NCBI GenBank assembly: GCA_965249035.1
Contig: CBDFKV010000007.1
Span: 1,426,001-1,490,000 of the forward strand
Reading direction: 5' to 3'
DNA length: 64,000 bases
Source: CBDFKV01 sp965249035
GTDB lineage: Bacteria; Pseudomonadota; Gammaproteobacteria; Arenicellales; Poriferihabitantaceae
Under the pieces are notes generated by a model, which worked only from the letters and a program-made list of their open reading frames with translations, ran no database searches and was not told the DNA's origin. Each line of letters opens with the position of its first letter. The stretch's first letter is position 1. Both the position numbers and the translations under genes were made by a program. Positions 51,197-60,720 of this stretch are shown here, one piece after another.

Positions 51197-52201
51197 CTAG
51201 TTGATAAATTTGCCGCGCTTAATCCGATCGGCTTCCATCATTTCGACCTCAAGCGCACCGGATATGACAATATTTGGGTCGGGGCGTAAATCTAAGCTTG
51301 GATCTTTTCGCGGGTACGGCACCGAACACAAAATCGTCTTCAATGCGTTTAGACGAGCTAGATATTTATTATCCGACCGAACCACTCGCCACGGTGCCAT
51401 TGCGGTATGTGTTCGTTTCAGCATTCGGTATTTTTGGCTGGTGATCACGTCCCATTTTTCCTGGGCTTGTAAATCTATCTCGCTCAGTTTCCACTGACGT
51501 AAAGGATCGCTGCTGCGTCGCGCAAATCGATCAGCCTGTTCATTTTTATTAACGCTGAAATACAGTTTGACTAGATGTACCCCATTTTCAACCAAGTTTG
51601 ACTCGAACCCAACGACACCGCGCATAAAATGCTCGTATTCTTTGTCCGAACAAAAGCCAAACACGGGCTCTACCATCGCCCGGTTGTACCAACTTCGATC
51701 AAATAATACCGTCTCACCGCCGCTTGGAAACTGCTCAATATAACGTTGAAAAAACCACTGAGTTCGCTGTGCGTCAGTAGGCTTACCTAGTGCTACCAAT
51801 CGATAGTGCTTTTCGTTCATATAGCGCGCGACGCGCCGAATGGTGCCGCCTTTGCCCGAAGCATCACGGCCTTCGAACAAAATAACCATAGGTCGCTTGG
51901 TTTTCTCAAGATAGTGCTGCAAATGCACCAATTCTGCCTGATATGGCTTTAGGTTTGATTCTTTCTGCGCCTTGCTCAAGCCTTCGCCTTGGTCAGATAT
52001 TGGCTGCTCCGCCTTAAGCCGCAAACGCGCAACCTCCGCCTCTAAACGCTGCACCTCAGCGGCCAAATAGTCAGCATTTAGCGCTTGCTGATCGTTCTCG
52101 TTCTCGGCTGGGTTGTGCTGAGTGTTTGCGTGTCCGCCATTTTTTAGGGGATTTTCTTGTACTTCGCCCTGATTCAGAGCCTCTGATTTTAGTGTTGTCA
52201 T
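51197..52201 (-). CDS. ppk2: Polyphosphate kinase 2 family protein
   Basis: Uses polyphosphate to phosphorylate nucleoside diphosphates (class I) or monophosphates (class II). The 334-residue protein has Walker A MVILFEGRDASGKGGTIRR, TVLFDRSWYNRAMVEPVFGF, and RTHTAMAPWRVVRSDNKYLARLNAL at the C-terminal side, all PPK2 hallmarks. The N-terminal 80 residues are a Glu/Gln/Leu-rich extension beyond the minimal domain. Single-domain PPK2s are usually class I, but this cannot be decided here. It sits alone, with no ppk1 or ppx in the window. Confidence 0.93.
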   Translation of the reverse strand: MTTLKSEALNQGEVQENPLKNGGHANTQHNPAENENDQQALNADYLAAEVQRLEAEVARLRLKAEQPISDQGEGLSKAQKESNLKPYQAELVHLQHYLEKTKRPMVILFEGRDASGKGGTIRRVARYMNEKHYRLVALGKPTDAQRTQWFFQRYIEQFPSGGETVLFDRSWYNRAMVEPVFGFCSDKEYEHFMRGVVGFESNLVENGVHLVKLYFSVNKNEQADRFARRSSDPLRQWKLSEIDLQAQEKWDVITSQKYRMLKRTHTAMAPWRVVRSDNKYLARLNALKTILCSVPYPRKDPSLDLRPDPNIVISGALEVEMMEADRIKRGKFIN

Positions 52202-52332
52202 TATTTATACCTCCTCTCGAGAAAGTATAGCAAGCGCAATTCTCAAAGCACCATACGCATGTAGATATACACCACCGGCGGGCAATGGATACTCCTGGAA
52301 TTGTGTGGGTGAAGACTTCGCTAGACTAAAGC

Positions 52333-52887
52333 TTAGTCCAATAGTGCCGAGACCGCTTGGCGGAGGTCCGCTTGGCTGAGCAACCCCAGTTTGGTATAAG
52401 TCAGCTCACCCGACTGGTCAAAAACAACGGTAAACGGCAAGCCGCCGTGCGCACCTAGTGAATTGGCCCACTGTAAACCCTGCGACGCCCCTGCCAGCAA
52501 TTGCGGATAATTGAGTCCCATATCGTCTGCAAAGGGCCGCGCAAGCTCCAGGCTATCATGGGACATCCCAATGACTTGCACGCCTTTATCGGAATAGGCG
52601 GTTTGAAAATCCATCAGTAGTGGCAATTCTGCTCGACACGGCGGGCACCAAGTCGCCCAATGATTGATGATCAATATCTTGCCCGACCAATCTTGCAACT
52701 GATGAGTGTTTCCATCAAGGCCTTGCCACTCGTAGTTAGGCAATGGCTGACCCAGCAAATCACTGTCCAATGCTGCAATCGGAATGCGGCCTTGCTTAAA
52801 TGCATTGGCAGCAAACCATCCTGCGACACCTGCGACCACTAACACTACGGCAAAAACACCCAACACGATCAAACGCTTCCCACTCAT
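52333..52887 (-). CDS. TlpA/ResA-like membrane-anchored thioredoxin
   Basis: The 184-residue protein has one N-terminal membrane segment (LIVLGVFAVVLVVAGVAGWF) and a thioredoxin domain with NHWATWCPPCRAELPLL (CPPC active site), then FTVVFDQSGELTYTKLG. It is periplasmic and likely takes part in cytochrome c maturation or other disulfide reduction. Its start overlaps the dsbD stop as ATGA, so DsbD probably supplies its electrons. The order is dsbD, then this gene. Confidence 0.92.
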   Translation of the reverse strand: MSGKRLIVLGVFAVVLVVAGVAGWFAANAFKQGRIPIAALDSDLLGQPLPNYEWQGLDGNTHQLQDWSGKILIINHWATWCPPCRAELPLLMDFQTAYSDKGVQVIGMSHDSLELARPFADDMGLNYPQLLAGASQGLQWANSLGAHGGLPFTVVFDQSGELTYTKLGLLSQADLRQAVSALLD

Positions 52888-55169
52888 AGTGATTTCAAGT
52901 GTGCTAAAAACTCTGTTGGTGTTTGATACCCATAAAAGCTGCTGCGCTTGACGTGCTGGCCATTGCGATCAAAAAACAAAACCGCGGGCGGGCCAAACAC
53001 ACCGTACCGCTTTTTGATCGCATTGCCCGCGGCGCCATTGGGGTCAGTCACATCAACCTGAAGCGGCATAAATCGCGCTTGCAGTTCAGCAACCACCGCA
53101 GGATCACCAAAAGTCGACTGTTCCAACTTGATGCAGTCTGTACACCAGTCCGCGTAAAAATCCAGAATAACCATCTTGCCGCTGGTAACTGCTTGGGATA
53201 ATTTGGCGTCAAGCTCGGCTTCAGTTTTCACCAAGTTGAATACATGCGTGGCTTCACTCACGCCAAGCGCATTATTAGGGGCGGCAGAAAACAAGTTTTT
53301 GGGTAAGGGCTTTAAAATATCACGCTCACCAAATAATCCGCCGATAAGCGCGATCACACCCCAAACCAGAACCAGCGTTCCCAACCCTTTAAACAGATAG
53401 CGCCAACCCGATGCACCTTCCGGCAAGCTTTGGGTGGCACCCAGATACACACCGACGGTGATAAACAGTGCCGCCCATAACAATAAGACCGGTACGCTAG
53501 GGATGACCGACAGTAAATAGATGGCCACTGCTAGTAGCAACACCCCAAACACGTACTTTACTTTATCCATCCACATACCGGCCTTCGGCAGCAGATGACC
53601 TGCCCCCATACCCAGCAGGATCAACGGTACGCCCATACCCAACGCCATCGCAAACATCGTTGCTGCGCCCAGCGATGGCGAGCCGCGTGAAATCGCCACG
53701 CCGAGAAAGGAAATCAATACCGGCGAAACGCAGGCACCCACTATCAAAGCGGATACCAGACCCAACATAAACACCATGGGGGTCGAACCCCCATTAAGCC
53801 CAGAAGACTGTTCTTGCAGCCGCGACTGGATAAACGACGGCATTTGTATTTCATACAGGCCAAACATCGCCAACGACATTAATACGAAAACTAACGCCAT
53901 CGTACCGATCGCCCAAATATTCTGAAAGTACGCCTGTAACTGTGCACCGGTTGCGCCCGCTACTGCACCCATTACTGCATAGGTCACCGCCGTGCCTAAT
54001 ACATAGATCAGCGACAACCAAAATGCTTTTGATTTTGTGATCTGTTCGCCCTGCCCGGCAATCACGCTGGAAAGAATTGGAATTAATGGCAAAACGCAGG
54101 GTGTAAATGTCAGGCCAATGCCCGCCAGAAAGGCAAAGAATAGAATACCAAAGAGGCCTCTATGGTCATTATCATCCTCTTCAGGAGGAGCACTACTGGG
54201 GGCGGCTACATTTGATGGTTTAATCGTCGCAGCCGCAGCAGTGCTAACAATCGGCATCGCAAGCGTAAACTTCGATTGTTGCGGTGGATAACAAACACCA
54301 ATATCCGCACAACCCTGATACGCCGCATCCAGCATGATCTGTTGATCACTCAGCGGTGACGAAAAGCTAATCGGCACATCGATATCAACCCGATAGACCA
54401 CGGTTTCTCCAAAATATTCATCGACGGTTTTTTCGCCCGCAGGCAAAGCGATATGGGCGATGACCGCATCATTAGAATCAAATTTGATCTTTTTCTGGTA
54501 CAGATAATAACCCGGCGCCACTAAAAACCGTGCTATCAGCCCGCCTTTTTCATCCGGCTCGACTTCCAGTTTAAACGCTTCTTCGGCTGGTAATAATTCA
54601 TCTTCCTCATCACTGCCTCCCAATAAGCTGCGTAATTCTTCAACGGGGTTACCCCCAGCCGAAAAGACTGTAGAACTAACTGGCTCAGGTTCCGCACTAA
54701 TAACAGCCTGGATGGAAGCTTGGGTAGGAGCAGTAGCTGCGAGCTCGAGCTGATAGGTTTGTGGCGGATAACAGACCCCAACGGGCTCGTTGCAACCCTG
54801 TCCTTTGGCGACCAGGGTGAAGTCACCAGCACCGCTAATCGGCAGGCTAAACCCGGCTTCATGTAAATACACGTCAACTGCTCCAAACACTGGATCATCT
54901 TTGGACTTGCTGACTGGGAAATCAAAGCTACCTAAACTGACGTCATCAGACTCAATGCTAAAGCCGATTTTGTCACGATACATATAGTAGTCATCGGCAA
55001 TCAACCACTTTGCGTCAATCCGATTGCCCTCAACTACCTCCGCCACAAACGCAAACGCCTTTTCAGGCGCCAGCAATTCTTCATCCTGGGCCTGCGTGAC
55101 AAAAGGCACCAGCAGCATCCAAGCGACTACGATGCGAGCGATCAGGGGCAGGAAATTAGCTGGATTCAT
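52884..55169 (-). CDS. dsbD: Thiol:disulfide interchange protein DsbD with two N-terminal alpha domains
   Basis: Passes electrons from cytoplasmic thioredoxin through the membrane to periplasmic thiol partners. The 761-residue protein has a signal peptide, a first alpha domain (about 30-145, Cys126/Cys133 in GCNEPVGVCYPP), a linker, a second alpha domain (about 190-305, Cys287/Cys293 in GCADIGVCYPP), eight membrane segments with Cys358 in TFTPCVLPL and a second Cys in GACVSPVL, and a C-terminal gamma domain with DWCTDCIKLE. E. coli DsbD is 565 residues with a single alpha domain. The start is ATG at 55169. Confidence 0.94.
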   Translation of the reverse strand: MNPANFLPLIARIVVAWMLLVPFVTQAQDEELLAPEKAFAFVAEVVEGNRIDAKWLIADDYYMYRDKIGFSIESDDVSLGSFDFPVSKSKDDPVFGAVDVYLHEAGFSLPISGAGDFTLVAKGQGCNEPVGVCYPPQTYQLELAATAPTQASIQAVISAEPEPVSSTVFSAGGNPVEELRSLLGGSDEEDELLPAEEAFKLEVEPDEKGGLIARFLVAPGYYLYQKKIKFDSNDAVIAHIALPAGEKTVDEYFGETVVYRVDIDVPISFSSPLSDQQIMLDAAYQGCADIGVCYPPQQSKFTLAMPIVSTAAAATIKPSNVAAPSSAPPEEDDNDHRGLFGILFFAFLAGIGLTFTPCVLPLIPILSSVIAGQGEQITKSKAFWLSLIYVLGTAVTYAVMGAVAGATGAQLQAYFQNIWAIGTMALVFVLMSLAMFGLYEIQMPSFIQSRLQEQSSGLNGGSTPMVFMLGLVSALIVGACVSPVLISFLGVAISRGSPSLGAATMFAMALGMGVPLILLGMGAGHLLPKAGMWMDKVKYVFGVLLLAVAIYLLSVIPSVPVLLLWAALFITVGVYLGATQSLPEGASGWRYLFKGLGTLVLVWGVIALIGGLFGERDILKPLPKNLFSAAPNNALGVSEATHVFNLVKTEAELDAKLSQAVTSGKMVILDFYADWCTDCIKLEQSTFGDPAVVAELQARFMPLQVDVTDPNGAAGNAIKKRYGVFGPPAVLFFDRNGQHVKRSSFYGYQTPTEFLAHLKSL

Positions 55170-55346
55170 GTAGAAGTAAATTGGGAATCAGTGCGGTACT
55201 GGTATTTGACCATCACCACGAATACGAGTTCAACCTGATAACGATTAATAAAAGGTCACTATTACCCAGAGGAGTCGAAAATCCGGGTTTCTAGGTTGAG
55301 TTTATCCTATTTTATCACCACACTGGCAAGACAGCCCAATGATGCG

Positions 55347-55787
55347 TCAAGCCCTGATTGCTTGCTTAACCCAAGCAATCAGGCCGCGCGCATCCATCGC
55401 TCCAGCTTGACGGGTGACTTCTCGCCCGTTCTGAAATACCAATAAGCTGGGAATGCTGCGGATCTGATATTGAGCAGCTAACTGTTGCTCTTGCTCCGTA
55501 TCAACCTTTAAAAAACGCGCCAGTGGCTCCAGCTCGCGTGCAGCTTTTGTAAATGCTGGCGCCATCATTTTGCACGGCCCACACCACTCGGCCCAAAAAT
55601 CAACGATTAACGGTAACTCTTCCTTTTTCAGGAAACGTGAAAACTGAGCCCCGTCTACTGAAACCGGTGCAGCCGTGAATACGGCTTGCTGACATTTTCC
55701 GCAAGTGGGCTGCTGTCCCAAACGCGATGCTGGTACGCGATTGATTGTCTGGCAACTGGGGCAAACGATATGTTTTGAATCTTGCAT
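55347..55787 (-). CDS. trxC: Thioredoxin 2 (TrxC-like)
   Basis: The 146-residue protein has an N-terminal zinc ribbon (CPSCQTINRVPASR...CGKCQQAVF) and a thioredoxin domain with WAEWCGPCKM (about residues 66-75). Zinc-ribbon thioredoxins are the TrxC type, which protects under oxidative stress and reduces disulfides. It lies 177 bases before the dsbD start on the same strand and may supply DsbD with electrons. Confidence 0.93.
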   Translation of the reverse strand: MQDSKHIVCPSCQTINRVPASRLGQQPTCGKCQQAVFTAAPVSVDGAQFSRFLKKEELPLIVDFWAEWCGPCKMMAPAFTKAARELEPLARFLKVDTEQEQQLAAQYQIRSIPSLLVFQNGREVTRQAGAMDARGLIAWVKQAIRA

Positions 55788-55868
55788 AAGTTTGAGTCTC
55801 GTCTAAACACTTAGCACTTAAATAACGCCAAACCTGAAATACTCAAGTTGCTACCGTAAGTCATCAGT

Positions 55869-56513
55869 TTAAGCTTGCGCGTCAGACCCATAGTTTGCAA
55901 ACTTACGGATCACTGTTTGCATTTCATCCGCGTCGATAATATTTGGCTCACCCAGCGTCAAGCACTGCACATAAACTTTAGCTAAGTGTTCAACTTCCAC
56001 CGATAAGTCTAAAACACGCGATAAATCCACATCCAAACAGACAACACCGTGGTGGCCGAGTAAGCAGGCTTTTCGGTCTTTGAGCGCTTCAAGCACATGG
56101 TCGGATAAAGCTTGCGAGCCAAAAGTGGCGTACGGTGTACAGCGGATATCGTTACCCCCGGCCATGGCGACCATGTAATGAAATGCGGGGATGCTTTTAT
56201 TCAGGCAAGCTAGCGTCGTACAGTTAACAGAATGCGCATGCAGGACTGCGCCCGCATCGGGTCGAGCTTGATAGATGTCACGGTGAACCCGCCATTCGCT
56301 GGACGGCTTACGCCGCCCTTGGGGCTTGCCGTCCAGGCTCATCCAAATCAAATCTTCTGGGCTGCATTGATCATAAGGCATGCCCGAGGGCGTTATCAAA
56401 AACCCTTCTTGAAAACGCAGACTGACATTGCCTGAAGCGCCTTGATTTAATCCCAGCTGATTCATCTGGCGCGCGGTCTGTAACAAGGCAAGCCGCTGCT
56501 TTGTTTCGTTCAT
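55869..56513 (-). CDS. Class II aldolase (FucA/Ald2-like)
   Basis: The 214-residue protein resembles E. coli L-fuculose-1-phosphate aldolase along its length: LGLNQGASGNVSLRF, LITPSGMPYDQ, KPSSEWRVH and IPAFHYMVAMAGGNDI. The metal and catalytic residues fall at the same numbers (E73, H92, H94, H155). FucA-type aldolases cleave sugar 1-phosphates to DHAP and an aldehyde. No fucose genes flank it. It follows mtnA with an ATGA overlap, so its substrate is more likely 5-methylthioribulose-1-phosphate (an Ald2 role) than fuculose phosphate; an MtnB-type dehydratase role is less likely. This is inference. Confidence 0.88.
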   Translation of the reverse strand: MNETKQRLALLQTARQMNQLGLNQGASGNVSLRFQEGFLITPSGMPYDQCSPEDLIWMSLDGKPQGRRKPSSEWRVHRDIYQARPDAGAVLHAHSVNCTTLACLNKSIPAFHYMVAMAGGNDIRCTPYATFGSQALSDHVLEALKDRKACLLGHHGVVCLDVDLSRVLDLSVEVEHLAKVYVQCLTLGEPNIIDADEMQTVIRKFANYGSDAQA

Positions 56514-57607
56514 AGGGGAGCGTGCTCAGGAAACAGGGTCGCTAACGCAGTTGAATCAGCCGCGCACAGGCCGCGCTCAGTTATCAAGGTGGTCACTAAT
56601 TGGGCGGGCGTCACATCAAAAGCGGGATTGGCAGCGGGACTAAATTCCGGCACGATACACACCGTTGAGACTTCTCCCTCAGCATTTTTACCGCCGACCC
56701 AACGTACTTCTTCTTGATCGCGCTCCTCAATCGGAATATCTTGTCCGGAAGATAGTTGCCAGTCTATTGTCGAGCTTGGCAAGGCGACGCAAAAAGGCAC
56801 GCGATTATGGTCAGCGGCTAACGCCTTTAGATAGGTGCCGATTTTGTTACACACATCGCCGGATGCAGTCGTGCGGTCGCTACCCACCAAGCACAGATCA
56901 ACCTGGTTATGCTGCATCAAATGGCCGCCAGCGTTATCACAAATGACGTGGTGTGAAATACCTGCTTTACCTAATTCCCACGCAGTCAGCTGTGCGCCTT
57001 GGTTCCTAGGTCGCGTCTCATCTACCCAAACATGCACGTTGATACCGGCAGCGTGCGCCTTATAGATAGGTGCCAACGCAGTCCCCCAATCAACCGTCGC
57101 TAACCAGCCGGCGTTGCAATGCGTGAGGATATTAACTGCTTCAAGATCACCTTTTTTACTGGCCGCCGCTTCGATCAAGGTCATGCCATATTCACCAATG
57201 GCGGCATTGTGCGCGACATCCTGCTCGCAGATCTCGCTGGCGCGCTGATAGGCCACGCCGACTCTGTCTTGATTTGGGGCTTTGGTTAAACGCGCGCACA
57301 AATCATCCAAGGCCCAACGTAAGTTGACTGCCGTCGGGCGAGTTACCAACAGTTGTCGATACGCGGTCTCAATATAGTCATCGCCAGCATCCTCGCGCAT
57401 CGCTAATGCCATGCCATAGGCAGCGGTTGCACCAATCAGAGGCGCACCACGTACCCACATTTCTTCAATCGCTACAGCTGCCTCTGCAACGGTTTCGAGT
57501 GCCACCACGACAAATTCATGCGGCAGTTTAGTTTGATCAATAATTGCTACTCGCCAGCCGTCATCGGCCAACCAGATTGAGCGATATGCGTGTCCGTCTA
57601 CCTGCAC
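56510..57607 (-). CDS. mtnA: S-methyl-5-thioribose-1-phosphate isomerase
   Basis: Isomerises 5-methylthioribose-1-phosphate to 5-methylthioribulose-1-phosphate. The 365-residue protein has MWVRGAPLIGATAAYGMALA, ILTHCNAGWLAT (catalytic Cys) and VGSDRTTASGDVCNKIGTY (catalytic Asp), as in MtnA and its eIF2B-like relatives. The next gene overlaps it by four bases and encodes an aldolase. Other methionine-salvage genes (mtnB, mtnC, mtnD, mtnE) and an mtnK or mtnP are not in the window. Confidence 0.95.
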   Translation of the reverse strand: MQVDGHAYRSIWLADDGWRVAIIDQTKLPHEFVVVALETVAEAAVAIEEMWVRGAPLIGATAAYGMALAMREDAGDDYIETAYRQLLVTRPTAVNLRWALDDLCARLTKAPNQDRVGVAYQRASEICEQDVAHNAAIGEYGMTLIEAAASKKGDLEAVNILTHCNAGWLATVDWGTALAPIYKAHAAGINVHVWVDETRPRNQGAQLTAWELGKAGISHHVICDNAGGHLMQHNQVDLCLVGSDRTTASGDVCNKIGTYLKALAADHNRVPFCVALPSSTIDWQLSSGQDIPIEERDQEEVRWVGGKNAEGEVSTVCIVPEFSPAANPAFDVTPAQLVTTLITERGLCAADSTALATLFPEHAPL

Positions 57608-57695
57608 TGGGTCAAGTTTACAGGCTCAAAAAAACGAACTGCCAGTACCACCAACAGCTCGCCGAGGATCTCGGGTTGAATCCGAAATGAACCGA

Positions 57696-58037
57696 TCAAA
57701 CAAATACGCTTTGTTTGCCGGTTGCTTCAACCAGAAGGTAGTAAAACGTCAATCGGCTTTTTTGATTAGTATCTTTCATTGTCTGACAAGTTCTCGCTAT
57801 CAACGCGTCTAAGTGACTATCGCTATCTGTCATCCCTAACTTCTTCTTCAGAAAGTTATTCCTAACTGTTTCTAACTCACTCGGATCTCCGCATGCGACC
57901 AAGCGTGTATCTGCTTTACGCATCACCAATCCATAGCTTTTAACCATTGCGTTGACTAGATTTTGATCGGCTCTCCCGCCGAATTTTTTGATGTCCATCA
58001 TCGCCTTGTCTGCAAGTTCAGCATTCGAAACTGCCAT
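57696..58037 (-). CDS. DUF2853-family protein
   Basis: A 113-residue protein, MAVSNAELADKAMMDIKKFG, with VACGDPSELETVRNNFLKKKLG and NQKSRLTFYYLLVEATGKQSVFV, which fits DUF2853. It is all helical with no signal peptide. The function is unknown. AGGAG lies seven bases before the ATG. It follows ddl by 33 bases on the same strand. Confidence 0.85.
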   Translation of the reverse strand: MAVSNAELADKAMMDIKKFGGRADQNLVNAMVKSYGLVMRKADTRLVACGDPSELETVRNNFLKKKLGMTDSDSHLDALIARTCQTMKDTNQKSRLTFYYLLVEATGKQSVFV

Positions 58038-58070
58038 TTCATTCTCCTATTAAGTTAATTTGCGTGCCGC

Positions 58071-59186
58071 CTAGACCCGATCTGAATAATCAAGCTTCAG
58101 GCGAGATTTTTGCTCGTGTTTCTCAAACGCTAGCGAGACAAGCTTATCGATTAAACCGGGATAAGGCAAGCCTGTTTGCTGCCACATCTTGGGGTACATA
58201 CTAATCGGCGTAAATCCTGGCATGGTATTGATTTCATTTATATATATTTGATGCGTTAGGCGATCAACAAAAAAATCGACCCGAGCTAAGCCCGACCCTT
58301 CTACCGCACGGAAAGCATCAACCGCATAGGCTCGTACTTTATTACTGACATCTTCGGGCAAATGAGCCGGAATGATTATCGTCGAAGTATCGCTGACGTA
58401 TTTCGATTCATAGTCATAAAAATCAGCACCCGAGTCGATTTCGCCAATGAGCGAAGCTGCCGGTTCATCATTACCGAGTACAGCGCATTCAATCTCATGG
58501 CAGTTCTCGCACGAAGCTTCAATCAAAATCTTGTGATCAAATAACAAGGCTTCTTCAACGCCGGCGATCAAGTCAACCTGACTCTGAGCCTTGCTAATCC
58601 CAACGCTCGAGCCCATATTGGCTGGCTTGATAAAAACGGGATAGCCGAGTTTCTCTGCCACATTCGCCAACAAGCTCTTTTTCTGGCTGTGCCAATCCAC
58701 GCGGTGAAAGCTCAGGTAGTTGGCTTGAGGAATAGCGGCAGCGTCAAAGAGCTGGTTGCTAATCACTTTATCCATTCCGGCTGACGAAGCCAGTACTCCA
58801 CAACCCACGTAGGGCAAACCAATCATTTCCAGCAAGCCTTGAACCGTCCCATCTTCACCATATGTCCCGTGAAGAATCGGCATGACCACATCAATAAAAG
58901 GCAGCTCGGCGCTATCTGAATCCAGCGCTAAAATCCGCCCAGGTTGGTTCAAGTCCAAAACGACCGGAATACCCGCCGTTTCGCTAACAAACCCATCATC
59001 TATCAGGGAGTTAAGGTGTCCGTCAGGGCTAAGCAACCATTTACCCGACAGGCTGATGCCAATTAAGGTGGTCTGATATCGATCTAAGTCGATCGCGTCC
59101 AACACAGAACGTGCGGAAACCACCGATACTTGGTGCTCGCAGGAGCGCCCACCAAAAAGGAGAGCCAGGGAAATTTTCTTATTCAT
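58071..59186 (-). CDS. ddl: D-alanine--D-alanine ligase
   Basis: Joins two D-Ala for the peptidoglycan stem. The 371-residue ATP-grasp enzyme has LLFGGRSCEHQVSVVSA at the N-terminus, LHGTYGEDGTVQGLLEM, the ATP-binding KPANMGSSVGISK and the C-terminal INEINTMPGFTPISMYPKMW. It is longer than E. coli DdlB and closer in size to the DdlA form (364 residues). It is not in the mur-fts cluster. Confidence 0.95.
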   Translation of the reverse strand: MNKKISLALLFGGRSCEHQVSVVSARSVLDAIDLDRYQTTLIGISLSGKWLLSPDGHLNSLIDDGFVSETAGIPVVLDLNQPGRILALDSDSAELPFIDVVMPILHGTYGEDGTVQGLLEMIGLPYVGCGVLASSAGMDKVISNQLFDAAAIPQANYLSFHRVDWHSQKKSLLANVAEKLGYPVFIKPANMGSSVGISKAQSQVDLIAGVEEALLFDHKILIEASCENCHEIECAVLGNDEPAASLIGEIDSGADFYDYESKYVSDTSTIIIPAHLPEDVSNKVRAYAVDAFRAVEGSGLARVDFFVDRLTHQIYINEINTMPGFTPISMYPKMWQQTGLPYPGLIDKLVSLAFEKHEQKSRLKLDYSDRV

Positions 59187-59265
59187 GCCCCGAAATCTAT
59201 ACCAAGGTGCAAGAATGACGGCTGAACACCGTCACGCCGACAAGGAGCATCCACCAGAGAGGCAA

Positions 59266-60720
59266 TCAACCCGCTGGAAAAGCCGCTTGGGTTAGCTCAA
59301 TCACTCGGTTGATCCACGGTAAAATCACGATCAAGGCTAACACATTAATTGCCAGCAACACTTTAAGCGCCAGTGGATTATCCGCTTCAGCAACGTCATC
59401 CTCTGGTTCATCAAAGTACATGGTCTTGATAATACGCAGATAGTAGAACGCGCCAATGACCGCGAGTAATACCGCGATAACGGCAACCGTCACATGGTGG
59501 GCATTCACCAGCGACAGAATCACTGACATTTTTGCCCAAAAGCCTGCAAATGGGGGGATACCCGCCATCGACAGCATCAAAATCATCATCAACGCCGCCA
59601 TCCCAGGACTTTTTGTACCCAAACCTTTGAAGTCGGCAATGCGTTCAGACTCAGTACTTGATGTAGTGCGCAGTAATATCAAACCGAACACACCGGCGCT
59701 CATCACCGCATAGACGAGAATGTAAAACATCGAGGCGCCATAGCCATAACTATTCGCGGCAATAATTCCAAACAGGAAGAAACCCATGTGTGAAATAGTT
59801 GAATACCCCAACATGCGCTTGATATTGGTCTGCGCGATTGCGGCGATATTGCCCCAAGCGACCGATAGCAAAGCCAGCAATATAAGAATCGATTGCCATG
59901 ATTCTGACATCGGCGCTAGGCCATCAATCAACAGACGAATCACCATCGCGAACGCAGCGATTTTAGGAGCTGCAGCTAGGTAGGCGGTGACTGAAGTCGG
60001 TGAACCTTGATAGACATCGGGCAGCCACATGTGAAATGGCGCTAAACCCAGCTTAAATGACAGCCCCACGATGGCAAGCACCACAGCGAGGATCAGGCCC
60101 AGATTGGCTTTGGTGTCCATGCCGGCGATCGTGTTGCTAATCTCACTCAATTGCAAAGAGCCAGTCAATCCATACAACAGCGAGATCGCATACAGTAATA
60201 CTGCCGACGCTAATGCGCCCAAAATAAAATACTTCATCGCCGCTTCACTGCCGACTTTTGAATCGCGGTAAAATGCGACCATTGAGTACAAGCTCAAAGA
60301 AAATAGCTCAAGACCCACGTACAACGTCAATAAGTGGGCCGCGGACGCCATGATCATCATGCCTACCACGCCGAATAAGCCCAACACATAGAACTCGGTT
60401 TTAAAATAACCGCGCTCGGCATTGTAACGATAGCCGTATAAAAACACAGCGGTGGTCACCAAAGCCATCATCACTTTGACGACTTTGGACATTGAGTCAC
60501 TGACAAAAGCACCATTAAAGGCGATCACTGATTCTGCACCACCGGCCGCCATGACGGCTAGGACCGCGGCAATCACCAGGGTTGCAACGCTGGCGATAAA
60601 GGGAATTCGATTGGGGCAGCTGCTGGTATCGAACATGCGATAAATCAAAATAAAACACGCCATCACCGAAATAAACATCTCCGGTAAGGCCGCCGCGCTA
60701 TTTAAAGCCTGCCAACTCAT
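59266..60720 (-). CDS. nuoN: NADH-quinone oxidoreductase subunit N
   Basis: The 484-residue membrane subunit of complex I has about 14 helices, with the antiporter-like motifs GLELFSLSLYSMVAFYRDSK and GLAPFHMWLPDVYQGSPTSVTAYLA (Lys/His proton path). It is the last gene of nuoL-M-N on the minus strand; its start overlaps the nuoM stop as ATGA. Together these pump protons as electrons pass from NADH to quinone. Confidence 0.96.
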   Translation of the reverse strand: MSWQALNSAAALPEMFISVMACFILIYRMFDTSSCPNRIPFIASVATLVIAAVLAVMAAGGAESVIAFNGAFVSDSMSKVVKVMMALVTTAVFLYGYRYNAERGYFKTEFYVLGLFGVVGMMIMASAAHLLTLYVGLELFSLSLYSMVAFYRDSKVGSEAAMKYFILGALASAVLLYAISLLYGLTGSLQLSEISNTIAGMDTKANLGLILAVVLAIVGLSFKLGLAPFHMWLPDVYQGSPTSVTAYLAAAPKIAAFAMVIRLLIDGLAPMSESWQSILILLALLSVAWGNIAAIAQTNIKRMLGYSTISHMGFFLFGIIAANSYGYGASMFYILVYAVMSAGVFGLILLRTTSSTESERIADFKGLGTKSPGMAALMMILMLSMAGIPPFAGFWAKMSVILSLVNAHHVTVAVIAVLLAVIGAFYYLRIIKTMYFDEPEDDVAEADNPLALKVLLAINVLALIVILPWINRVIELTQAAFPAG

